Of a stretch of 64,000 bases of DNA, positions 17,536-25,338 are shown piece by piece. Every line of letters starts with the position of its first letter. Within the stretch, counting starts at the first letter, position 1. A program made the position numbers and the translations under genes. Origin of the DNA: Chryseobacterium potabilaquae (GTDB lineage Bacteria > Bacteroidota > Bacteroidia > Flavobacteriales > Weeksellaceae); assembly GCF_902728265.1 (NCBI RefSeq), contig NZ_CACVBR010000006.1, positions 1 to 64,000 on the forward strand. The letters are read 5' to 3'. The notes under the pieces were generated by a model. The model worked only from the letters and a program-made list of their open reading frames with translations, did not search any database and was not told where the DNA came from.

Positions 17536-17562
17536 CAAAGGTAATATTAAAAACCATACCAA
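17536..17562 (-). promoter_or_regulatory. Promoter of the DUF4407/AAA-M41 operon
   Basis: On the minus strand TACCTTTG occupies 17536-17543 with TTG at 17560-17562, 16 nt upstream. It lies 16 nt before the DUF4407 start. Confidence 0.65.
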
Positions 17563-17658
17563 TGCTAAAGATAGTATTATGTTTTACCAAGTATAGAGGG
17601 TGAATTGATTATTTGATTGGTTATCAGTTGGTTGTATTCTGGGTTAATTTGATTTATT

Positions 17659-17681
17659 TCATCTATCTATTGGATAGATGA
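17659..17681. repeat. 9-bp inverted repeat in the ruvC-DUF4407 gap
   Basis: TCATCTATC (17659-17667) pairs with GATAGATGA (17673-17681) around a 5-nt loop. A second hairpin, GTATTAA/TTAATAC at 17720-17738, lies close to the ruvC stop. Neither has a strong T-tract; they may mark the ruvC 3' end or belong to the heptad-like palindromes seen elsewhere. Confidence 0.5.
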
Positions 17682-17742
17682 GAGTTAAAATATGATCTCA
17701 TGGAGATAAGTAATAGTTGGTATTAAGATTGTTAATACTTTA

Positions 17743-18297
17743 TTATTTGAGTCTATCAGGATTTTGCTTTAGAAAGCTTTCCCAGCCCGAATAAGATTTG
17801 GTTTCAGCCGTAGATCCTGAATTGAAATGATGGCATACTGCAACAGCTAAGCCATCTGATGCATCTAGGTATTTTGTTGGAAAGTCTTTTAGGTTTAAAA
17901 GGTTTTGAAGCATTCCGGCTACTTGTTCCTTGCTTGCATTTCCATTTCCTGTGATGGCCATTTTTATTTTTTTTGGAGAATATTCCGTAATAGGAATATT
18001 TCGATAGAGACTTGCGGCCATTGCGACTCCTTGTGCCCTGCCTAACTTAAGCATACTTTGGACATTTTTGCCATAGAATGGTGCTTCTAGTGCTACTTCA
18101 TCAGGATGAAATTCGTCGATCAAAGCTAGTGTTTTATCAAAAATATATTTAAGCTTCGTCTCATGATTAGGATATTTTTTAAGTATAAGTTCATGTATAG
18201 AAATCATTTCCATTTTACTTTTTTTTATGGAAATAATTCCAAATCCCATGATAGTCGTTCCCGGATCAATTCCTAAAATTATTTTTTCTGAAATCAT
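17743..18297 (-). CDS. ruvC: Crossover junction endodeoxyribonuclease RuvC
   Basis: 184 residues, the normal length. RuvC cuts Holliday junctions symmetrically with RuvAB in recombinational repair. The first catalytic aspartate is Asp11 in ILGIDPGT; the conserved VALEAPFYGKN segment carries the catalytic glutamate, and YLDASDGLAVAVCHH carries the C-terminal acidic residues. A TATCTTTG -7 box on the minus strand at 18303-18310 implies an almost leaderless transcript. It is divergent from the next gene. Confidence 0.96.
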   Translation of the reverse strand: MISEKIILGIDPGTTIMGFGIISIKKSKMEMISIHELILKKYPNHETKLKYIFDKTLALIDEFHPDEVALEAPFYGKNVQSMLKLGRAQGVAMAASLYRNIPITEYSPKKIKMAITGNGNASKEQVAGMLQNLLNLKDFPTKYLDASDGLAVAVCHHFNSGSTAETKSYSGWESFLKQNPDRLK

Positions 18298-18331
18298 TGG
18301 TCCAAAGATATGAATTTGAGATAATTATTCT

Positions 18332-18877
18332 ATGAGAAGAGAAATGGAAAATGAAAAATTATTATTAAATTTAATAAAAAATGCTATGAAAAATTTATTT
18401 AATGTTCTCATTATTATGGGCTTTTTTTATTTCACTTATAGTGGATTTAATGATTTTAATCTTAGATCTTCTGTCAACTCTAGTGTGTCGCCTACGGATA
18501 AAGGAGAAATAATTTATCTTTTCTTTCAAGTTGAAAAAAACATTTCCGGGCAATATAAAATTGCTTTGCAAGACAAAAAAATCACGGAGGGAAAATTAAA
18601 ATCAATACCCTCTTTCAGTGAAAAAGCTTTGAAGGTGGGAGATTTAATCATTTCTTTAATGGATTCCAATAATAAAGATGTAGTAAAGCAAATCTTAGAA
18701 GACCCTCTTAATCCTATTATGGAAAACTATTCGGAAGAAGGAATAAGTAGAAACTTAGTGCCTCTTCAAAAAGCAGAATTTAGTATACGATATTCTAAGC
18801 TTAAAAGCATCACAATGATAAAAATTGAAAAAAAGACCTTATCTGGAACACAAATAATATTCACCGAAAAACTATAA
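18332..18877 (+). CDS. Membrane-anchored protein of unknown function
   Basis: 181 residues. One hydrophobic helix lies at about 21-39 (LFNVLIIMGFFYFTYSGF); the remainder is soluble, polar and probably extracytoplasmic, with a segment LEDPLNPIMENYSEEGISRNLVPLQKAEF that has an interrupted helical look. I do not recognise a family. An alternative start, Met5 (18344), is possible. It ends 15 nt before an M64 peptidase gene, so both are likely on one transcript, which suggests a role with that secreted protease. Confidence 0.6.
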   Translation: MRREMENEKLLLNLIKNAMKNLFNVLIIMGFFYFTYSGFNDFNLRSSVNSSVSPTDKGEIIYLFFQVEKNISGQYKIALQDKKITEGKLKSIPSFSEKALKVGDLIISLMDSNNKDVVKQILEDPLNPIMENYSEEGISRNLVPLQKAEFSIRYSKLKSITMIKIEKKTLSGTQIIFTEKL

Positions 18878-18893
18878 TCAAAAACTATAATCA
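18868..18893 (+). repeat. 13-bp perfect tandem duplication across a gene junction
   Basis: AAAACTATAATCA occurs twice without a gap (18868-18880 and 18881-18893). It duplicates the stop region of the upstream gene and ends at the first base of the M64 start codon, a typical product of replication slippage. Confidence 0.9.
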
Positions 18894-20266
18894 TGAAAAA
18901 AAAACTGTTTTTTATTCTCATTTACTTTTATTCGTTTTGCTTTTCACAAACATTTGAAACAGTGGCCTTGATTCATAATGGTAATAATGATCAACGAATT
19001 AATATTGCCGTCTTAGGAGATGGGTTCACCTCATCTGAGCAAGATAGTTTTGTATCATCAGCACAATCCACATTAGATTATCTTTTTACAAAAAGTCCCT
19101 ATGCAGAGTATAGAAATTATTTCAATGCTTATGCGATTAAAGTGATTTCCGGTGGTAGTGGAGTAAAGCATCCTGGAACAGCTAGTGACGTTGCAGAACC
19201 TGTTATACCAATTTCGAATCCCAATAATTATCTCGGAACTTCTTTTGATTTTGGAGTTCATCGATGCATTTATAGTAACACCACAAATAGAGTAGCGCAA
19301 GTTCTGGCAGCAAATGTGCCGGATTATGATATTACTTATATTTTAGGGAATTCTAAAGAGTATGGAGGCTGTGGAGGAACCTATGCTTTTGCTTCATTAA
19401 ATGCTTCTTCAGATGAAATTGTCGTTCATGAACTGGGACATTCTTTTGGGAAATTGGCCGATGAATATTGGTTCTCTGGTACAGGAGAGTCACCAAATAA
19501 AACCAAAACTTCTAGTCCTACAAGTATTAGATGGAGAAATTGGCTCAATACAGATAATATAGGAATATATCCTTATACTGAAAGTCCTACATGGTTTCGT
19601 CCTCATCAGAACTGTGAAATGAGATATCTTAACCGTCAATTTTGTTCTGTTTGCAAAGAAGCTATTATTGAAAGAATTCATTCTTTAATCTCTCCTGTTG
19701 ATTCTTTTACGCCGGCGAATGATACTGTTTTAGAAGGCTATTCTGATATAACATTTACAGTGAATGAGGTTCTGCCGATTCCCAATACATTAGTTAATAC
19801 ATGGGTTTTGAATGGGAATGTTCTTGAAGCTACAGAAAATACAATAACAATTACATCAGAGGAATTGAATGCAGGAGATAATACCTTGGCTTTTTCTGTT
19901 AATGATAATACTCCATTAGTGAGAGTGAACAACCATAGTGCAGTCCATTTTACCAATATTGCATGGACTTTAGTTAAAAATGATCGTATAACGACTAAAG
20001 TTAATGTGAAAGAAAGACGATTTGTAATATATCCTAATCCTGTTAATAATGAATTGTATATTGAAGGAAAAGAAGATTTTTCAAATAATATTAGTGTCAC
20101 TTTATATGATGCTGTGGGAAGACTAATCCCTATCAAATTTGAACTGAAAGACACTAGAAAGATACAGATAGGTCTTAAAACATTACCTGCTGGAGTGTAT
20201 ACATTAAATCTTTTAGAAGATAGTGGGGTAATTATTTCACATAAAATTATTAAAGAAAATGATTAA
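18893..20266 (+). CDS. Secreted M64 (IgA-type) metallopeptidase with T9SS sorting signal
   Basis: 457 residues with a signal peptide (1-18). The catalytic domain (about 20-265) carries HELGHSFGKLADE at 179-191, the extended HExxHxxGxxxDE zinc motif of peptidase family M64, plus the INIAVLGDGFT start typical of the family. A beta-rich domain follows (about 270-360). The last about 80 residues, from VIYPNPVNNEL to ISHKIIKEN, form a type A T9SS C-terminal signal, so the enzyme should be exported across the outer membrane. The specificity for immunoglobulin is only the name-giving activity of one family member and should not be assumed here. Confidence 0.92.
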   Translation: MKKKLFFILIYFYSFCFSQTFETVALIHNGNNDQRINIAVLGDGFTSSEQDSFVSSAQSTLDYLFTKSPYAEYRNYFNAYAIKVISGGSGVKHPGTASDVAEPVIPISNPNNYLGTSFDFGVHRCIYSNTTNRVAQVLAANVPDYDITYILGNSKEYGGCGGTYAFASLNASSDEIVVHELGHSFGKLADEYWFSGTGESPNKTKTSSPTSIRWRNWLNTDNIGIYPYTESPTWFRPHQNCEMRYLNRQFCSVCKEAIIERIHSLISPVDSFTPANDTVLEGYSDITFTVNEVLPIPNTLVNTWVLNGNVLEATENTITITSEELNAGDNTLAFSVNDNTPLVRVNNHSAVHFTNIAWTLVKNDRITTKVNVKERRFVIYPNPVNNELYIEGKEDFSNNISVTLYDAVGRLIPIKFELKDTRKIQIGLKTLPAGVYTLNLLEDSGVIISHKIIKEND

Positions 20267-20478
20267 TAGTATACTAAAAACCAGCAATGAGAGCTGGTTT
20301 TTTCTTTTAAAACTAAACGCTTAATTTCTCTTAATAGCCGATTTAATTTTTTATTTGGATTCACTATAAAGAAGATAATTATCCCAATAATGGGGAGAAA
20401 GTAAACTATTAAGTGCCATGTCAATCTTTCTGTAGATTTGAGTTTACCTATTCTGATTGATACAGTTCTGAAAATCAA
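20263..20478 (-). CDS. Small two-helix membrane protein, start uncertain (PLDc_N-like)
   Basis: The frame gives WHLIVYFLPIIGIIIFFIVNP, which resembles the second helix of the small PLDc_N-type membrane proteins (W...P..G pattern), followed by a basic tail. The only conventional start is a TTG at 20478. The same frame stays open upstream to about 20523 and encodes another hydrophobic stretch (FSIYLVIILIF), so the real protein may begin at a non-standard ATT (20514) or may have lost its ATG. The last codons run through the terminator of the M64 gene. It may be a real small gene, a decaying one or chance. Confidence 0.4.
   Translation of the reverse strand: MIFRTVSIRIGKLKSTERLTWHLIVYFLPIIGIIIFFIVNPNKKLNRLLREIKRLVLKEKTSSHCWFLVYY
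20276..20305 (+). terminator. Terminator of the M64 peptidase operon
   Basis: AAAACCAGC (20277-20285) pairs with GCTGGTTTT (20293-20301) around a 7-nt loop, followed by a T-run. Confidence 0.85.
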
Positions 20479-20516
20479 AATAATAACTAGGTAAATTGAA
20501 AATCGGAAGGAAATAT

Positions 20517-21662
20517 TTATAGATTATGACGTTGAGGTTCTAGCATTTCTTTCTTAATATCCATGATGGTATTTTCGATAAGGTCGGTAGATTCTTTTAT
20601 TTCAATATGAGGTCTGAAAATTGCATTTTTCCCTTTAGCTTCATCAGCAATATTGGATAGTATAATGACAGATGTATGGCTTTCTGGATAATAGATATTA
20701 AGAGAAGGTGCTCCTTTGATATATCCACTATGAAAATAGGCAAGAGGTTTTCCTATATTGAGCATAATTCCATAACCATAACCCATTTTTCCGAAAACAG
20801 GATGATGCCTTTCGGCACTTTTAGAAATAAATTGCTTAAAAGTTTCTGCTTTTAGAATTTTACCATTATAAAGTGCATTATTCCAAATTTGTAAATCTCC
20901 AATGGTAGAAAGAATACCACCTGCAGGAATTCCAATATTTTTATCACCTAGCCTTTTAGGCATATTAAGAATTTTTTCAGCATGTAGTGTATCACCGAGA
21001 TATGCTCCTGCAAAATCCTTTCCTTCAAAAGTATTTCCTGTAGATGAGTTTTTCATTCCGACTCTTTTAAATAACTCTCCAATATTAGTATCAAAAGTTT
21101 TTCCTGTTACTTTTTCAACAATCTTTCCCAATGCATCAAAGCCTTCATTAGAATAAAAAAAATCCGTACCACTTTTAAACATAAGCTTTCCACCAAGAGT
21201 ATTGAGACCTGAAGTATGATTCAGTAATTGGCTAATGAGTATATTTTCGTATTCTTTAGTTTGAAATTCTGGTAGATAGTGTGATACTTTATCATTAATA
21301 CTTAATTTTTCCTGCTCCATTTGAAGTAAAATCAAAATGGCCGTAAATTGTTTACTAATAGACCCAATCGCAAAAACAGTATTGGAGTCGATTGGAATTC
21401 TATTAGTAAAATCTGAATAGCCGTTATTTTTTCTATATATGGGAATAGAGTCTCTAAATATGCCTACACTACCATTAAAATTATATTTTTTGAAAATTGA
21501 ATCCATTTGATGGCCTATCATTTTTTTCTCGAAAATGCTAATGGTCGAATCTACAATGGTATTTCGATTCGTGGTTTTTATAGGATTATGTTCTGTTTGG
21601 CAACTTATTACACCCAATGATATAAAGAGGAATAGCATAATTTGATAGGATTTTTTCAGCAT
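20517..21662 (-). CDS. Lipoprotein of the beta-lactamase (class C)/penicillin-binding serine hydrolase family
   Basis: 381 residues. A signal peptide ends in the lipobox VISC (Cys21), so the protein is probably a lipoprotein. The catalytic motifs of the S12/class C family are present: SISK at 101-104, YSN at 170-172 and an HSG box in the YFHSGYIKG segment. Such enzymes include D-amino-acid peptidases, esterases and true beta-lactamases; context gives no reason to call this an antibiotic-resistance gene. It lies downstream of the Dph6-like gene, separated by 49 nt on the same strand. Confidence 0.88.
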   Translation of the reverse strand: MLKKSYQIMLFLFISLGVISCQTEHNPIKTTNRNTIVDSTISIFEKKMIGHQMDSIFKKYNFNGSVGIFRDSIPIYRKNNGYSDFTNRIPIDSNTVFAIGSISKQFTAILILLQMEQEKLSINDKVSHYLPEFQTKEYENILISQLLNHTSGLNTLGGKLMFKSGTDFFYSNEGFDALGKIVEKVTGKTFDTNIGELFKRVGMKNSSTGNTFEGKDFAGAYLGDTLHAEKILNMPKRLGDKNIGIPAGGILSTIGDLQIWNNALYNGKILKAETFKQFISKSAERHHPVFGKMGYGYGIMLNIGKPLAYFHSGYIKGAPSLNIYYPESHTSVIILSNIADEAKGKNAIFRPHIEIKESTDLIENTIMDIKKEMLEPQRHNL

Positions 21663-21711
21663 TTGTTTTTAGTTTATGCTAAAAATAAGGAAAAATAAGC
21701 TACATTCAGAA

Positions 21712-22410
21712 TCAAATATGGAGATCACAAACCCAAAAAATATATTCTTCGATATTTTGTTTATTTGGGCTAGGATAGGTTTTCTTGATTGTTTCTCCGA
21801 TTTCAAATTGAATAGGCTTTTTAAAAATAGGTCCTTCAAAGGTAAAGGTATGAAACTCTCCATTTTCTCCACAAGGGTCCACGTTTTTTGGGAGATCTTT
21901 GATAAAATCACGATCAATAATTCTTCCTACAAAACTTTTATCTAGATAGGCTTCATTTACACAGGTCACTATTGTTTTAAATCCGAGATCCAGAAACTCA
22001 AAGATAAGATCCGAGGTATTTTTTTTCCAAAGTGGGAATACAGCTTCTATATTAATAGTTTTTAATTGCTCTTCACGATATTTTCTAAGATCTTCTAGAA
22101 AAATATCGCCAAAAATGGAATGAGTAACTCCCTCTGACTTTACTTCATTCATGGTTTTTGTTATAATCTCTTGGTATTCTTCCATCGAAGGTTCTTTTGG
22201 AAGTCCCATTGTCAATAGTGGAATGCCTATACTTTCAGATTGTTTTTCTAAAAGAGAAAGGGGCACGCCATGCATGGAAACACGCTGGTACTCGTTGTTA
22301 ATACTTGTGAGTAAATGGGTTATTTCGTATTTATTTTCCAGAAATATTTTATAAAGAGCAAGAGCTGAATCTTTTCCGCTGCTCCAATTAAATATAGCTT
22401 TTGCTCTCAT
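21712..22410 (-). CDS. Dph6-related ATP pyrophosphatase
   Basis: 232 residues of the adenine-nucleotide alpha-hydrolase (PP-loop) fold. The PP-loop motif SSGKDS lies at 10-15 and the family motif with VNEAYLDKSFVGR and DPCGENGEFHTF is present. In eukaryotes and archaea Dph6 amidates diphthine on elongation factor 2; bacteria lack diphthamide, so the bacterial substrate is unknown. A TATTTTTG -7 box on the minus strand lies at 22438-22445. It may be co-transcribed with the serine hydrolase downstream. Confidence 0.87.
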   Translation of the reverse strand: MRAKAIFNWSSGKDSALALYKIFLENKYEITHLLTSINNEYQRVSMHGVPLSLLEKQSESIGIPLLTMGLPKEPSMEEYQEIITKTMNEVKSEGVTHSIFGDIFLEDLRKYREEQLKTINIEAVFPLWKKNTSDLIFEFLDLGFKTIVTCVNEAYLDKSFVGRIIDRDFIKDLPKNVDPCGENGEFHTFTFEGPIFKKPIQFEIGETIKKTYPSPNKQNIEEYIFWVCDLHI

Positions 22411-22531
22411 TTTAGAAATAAAATTATAATATGATTACAAAAATAAGTCAAAAGCATGTAATATTTTATCAATCAAAATTGTCTTATCGAAATAAACTTA
22501 TTAAATTTAAGCGAATTTTAAATAAAAACTA

Positions 22532-25264
22532 ATGAAGAACCTACTATTTGGGATGGCTGTATTATTTTTTACAGGAGCCGCCAATCCTATTTTTTCACAA
22601 AAAACTGAGAGTCCCACGTTTGTTGGCAATATTGAAGGAGTAAAAGAGTATTCTTTAAGCAATGGAATGAGAGTTCTTTTACTTTCAGACCAATCACAAA
22701 GTAATATGGTAGTAAATATTGTATATAATGTTGGATCCAAGGATGAAGGATATGGCGAAAAAGGAATGGCTCACTTGCTTGAACATATGTTGTTCAAGAG
22801 TACCAAGAATATGGGAGATATTAAAAAGCAACTTTCCGATAAAGGAGGCCAAGCTAATGGAACTACTTGGTTTGACAGAACCAATTATTTTGAAATTTTC
22901 CCTTCCAGTGATGAAAATCTAAAATGGTCTTTACAAATGGAAGCTGATAGAATGATCAATGCTACTATCTTACAAAGTGATTTGGATAAGGAGTTTTCTG
23001 TAGTACGAAATGAATTTGAAATTGGAGAAAATGATCCTACGAGAGTAATGATGCAAAATGTTTTTTCCAGCGGATATACATGGCATAATTATGGAAATAG
23101 TACTATTGGTAGCAAAGAGGATATTGAAAGAGTAAAAGCTCCTACATTACGTAAGTTCTATGAAAAATATTATCAACCAGATAATGCTACATTAATTGTC
23201 GCAGGGAAGTTTGATGAAAAAAATGCATTACAATATATTTCTGAGTACTTCTCAGCAATACCAAAGCCTAGCCGTGAATTGGGGGGAACTTATACGGTGG
23301 AGCCTGCTCAAAATGGAGAAAAATATTTTGAGATTAAGAGAAATAATGATCAGCAGATTATTGCAGCGGGTTATCATACATCAGCATTTGCTGATAAAGA
23401 TTATGCCGCTTTAGCAGCTTTGTATGAAATATTAACATCAGACCCTTCTGGATATTTATACAAAAGTCTTGTAGAAACCCAAAAGATATCTTCAGTATGG
23501 ACTTTCAGTCCGGTGGTAAGAGATCCGGGAATGGTATATTTTAATTTTGATGTTCCCAAAGATAAAGATCTAAATCAAGCAACCAATTTTGTGAAAGCAG
23601 AATTAGATAAAGTTGCGAGCACTAAATATACAACAGATGATCTTAAAAGAGCTAAAGCAAAACTGATTAAAGATATTGAAAACGAAAAAAATAATACTAT
23701 TAATTTTGCAATTAATCTTACAGAAATTGTAGGCGCAGGAAATTATAAATTAGGATTTCTTTATCGTGACAATGTTGAAAAACTTACCCTTGAGGATATT
23801 AATAGAGTTGCTCAGAAATACTTTAAAACTAATAATCGAACCCTTGGTGTTTTCCGTCCCTCTTCCAATGAAGAAAGAGTTTTCCCTACAGAATTTAGAG
23901 AAAATCAGATTGCCGATCTTGTAAAAGGCTATAAAGGAAAAGCATTAGAAAAAGAACCTGCTCCTTTTGAAGCATCGATTGCTAATCTTAAGAAAAATCT
24001 TACCGAAGGAAAACTTTCTAATGGGATGAAGTATGGTCTTATCAATAAAGAATTGAAAGGAGAAAAAGTTCAAGGTAGTTTCAGGTTTAGAATTGGAAAT
24101 GAAAAAGATCTGCAAGATAAAAATGCAGTTGCAAGTATTACTGCAGCATTATTAAAAGCAGGTACTAAAAATAAAACCAAAGAACAGATACAGGATGAAT
24201 TAGATGAAATGAAATCATCTATAAATCTGTATGCGTATGGACAAAGTTTTATTCTTAATATAAGTACCTATAAGCAATATTATCCTAAAGTAATGGGTAT
24301 TTTGCAGGACATCTTAACTAATTCTATTTTCCCAGAAACTGAACTTTCAAAAACAGTAATTGAAACCAATACTTGGTTGGAGGGACAATTGAAGGATCCG
24401 AATGCGATTGCGAATAATGAAGTGCAGCGACTTGCATCTCCATATCCGAAGACTAGTATTTTTTATATTTCTTCTTTGCAAGAACGAATAGATGATAATA
24501 AAAAAGTCACCAGAGCTCAGATTATGGATTTTTATCAAAATATCATGGGAGCTTCCAATGGAGTAGGAACTATTATTGGTAATCTTGATCCTAAGCTCGC
24601 AGCAGCAGAATTGGAAAAAACTTTTGGTAAGTTTACTGCAAAATCAAAATTTGTTGAAGTTAAACCAACTTTCTTTGAAACAAAAAAACAAGATAAAAAT
24701 ATCATAACGCCAGATAAAGAGAATGCGGTGGCTTTAGGAACATCGAGCTTTAGAATGGCACAAGATCATCCTGATTATCCTGCTTTAGTAATGGCAAATG
24801 AGATTTTAGGAAGTGGGGGATTCCTTTCTGCAAGGTTGCCGATGAGGTTGCGTGAAAAAGATGGTATTTCTTATGGAGTAGGCTCATACCTTAGTGTCCC
24901 TATTACCAATGATGTAGCATCTTGGAATTATTATGCTTATTTAAACCCTACTAAAAGAGATGCTGTAGAAGCGGCAATTAAAGAGGAGGTAGGAAAAGCA
25001 TTAGCATCTGGTTTTACACAAGAAGAATTAGATTCTAATAAAAAGAGTTATGCTAATGAAAGAAAAACGAATTTGGGAATGGAAAATACACTTATTAATT
25101 TAGTAAATACTCAGCTTCTTTTTGGTGTTCCTGTGGAAAAATTTGACGAACAAAATACAAAGATTCAAAATCTTAAGCTTTCTGAAGTGAATGATGCGTT
25201 GAAGAAATACCTTTCTGAAAATAATATTATTTCAGTTTTTGCAGGAGATTTCAATAAAAAATAA
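22532..25264 (+). CDS. Two-domain M16 (pitrilysin-type) zinc peptidase
   Basis: 910 residues with an N-terminal signal peptide (about 1-23), so it acts in the periplasm or at the cell surface. The inverted zinc motif HLLEH is at 81-85 and the conserved Glu of the VVRNEFE segment (Glu161) is the likely third ligand. The C-terminal half repeats the M16 fold (from about 480) but lacks an HxxEH, as is normal for the inactive second domain; it keeps the RLPMRLREKDGISYGVG substrate-binding segment. Proteins of this family degrade peptides in a closed chamber. A bidirectional terminator lies 21 nt after the stop. Confidence 0.92.
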   Translation: MKNLLFGMAVLFFTGAANPIFSQKTESPTFVGNIEGVKEYSLSNGMRVLLLSDQSQSNMVVNIVYNVGSKDEGYGEKGMAHLLEHMLFKSTKNMGDIKKQLSDKGGQANGTTWFDRTNYFEIFPSSDENLKWSLQMEADRMINATILQSDLDKEFSVVRNEFEIGENDPTRVMMQNVFSSGYTWHNYGNSTIGSKEDIERVKAPTLRKFYEKYYQPDNATLIVAGKFDEKNALQYISEYFSAIPKPSRELGGTYTVEPAQNGEKYFEIKRNNDQQIIAAGYHTSAFADKDYAALAALYEILTSDPSGYLYKSLVETQKISSVWTFSPVVRDPGMVYFNFDVPKDKDLNQATNFVKAELDKVASTKYTTDDLKRAKAKLIKDIENEKNNTINFAINLTEIVGAGNYKLGFLYRDNVEKLTLEDINRVAQKYFKTNNRTLGVFRPSSNEERVFPTEFRENQIADLVKGYKGKALEKEPAPFEASIANLKKNLTEGKLSNGMKYGLINKELKGEKVQGSFRFRIGNEKDLQDKNAVASITAALLKAGTKNKTKEQIQDELDEMKSSINLYAYGQSFILNISTYKQYYPKVMGILQDILTNSIFPETELSKTVIETNTWLEGQLKDPNAIANNEVQRLASPYPKTSIFYISSLQERIDDNKKVTRAQIMDFYQNIMGASNGVGTIIGNLDPKLAAAELEKTFGKFTAKSKFVEVKPTFFETKKQDKNIITPDKENAVALGTSSFRMAQDHPDYPALVMANEILGSGGFLSARLPMRLREKDGISYGVGSYLSVPITNDVASWNYYAYLNPTKRDAVEAAIKEEVGKALASGFTQEELDSNKKSYANERKTNLGMENTLINLVNTQLLFGVPVEKFDEQNTKIQNLKLSEVNDALKKYLSENNIISVFAGDFNKK

Positions 25265-25285
25265 TTTAGTATTAATTAATACTAA

Positions 25286-25312
25286 AAGCCCGCAGATTTT
25301 TTCTGCGGGCTT
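25286..25312. terminator. Bidirectional terminator between the M16 and mutase genes
   Basis: AAGCCCGCAGA (25286-25296) pairs perfectly with TCTGCGGGCTT (25302-25312) around a T-loop; the two convergent genes end on either side. Confidence 0.88.
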
Positions 25313-25338
25313 ATTATTTTATTTATTATCGGTAAAGA

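Noticed and set aside
17536-17742. CRISPR-like repeats in the ruvC-DUF4407 gap
   Set aside because: Only two unrelated short hairpins are present; no regular spacing or conserved direct repeat.
19738-20154. Open frame of 138 codons on the minus strand
   Set aside because: It is antisense to the M64 peptidase and its T9SS signal; no start signal or domain.
20517-21662. Calling the serine hydrolase an antibiotic-resistance beta-lactamase
   Set aside because: The SxxK, YxN and HSG motifs define a broad family including esterases and peptidases; no resistance context is visible.
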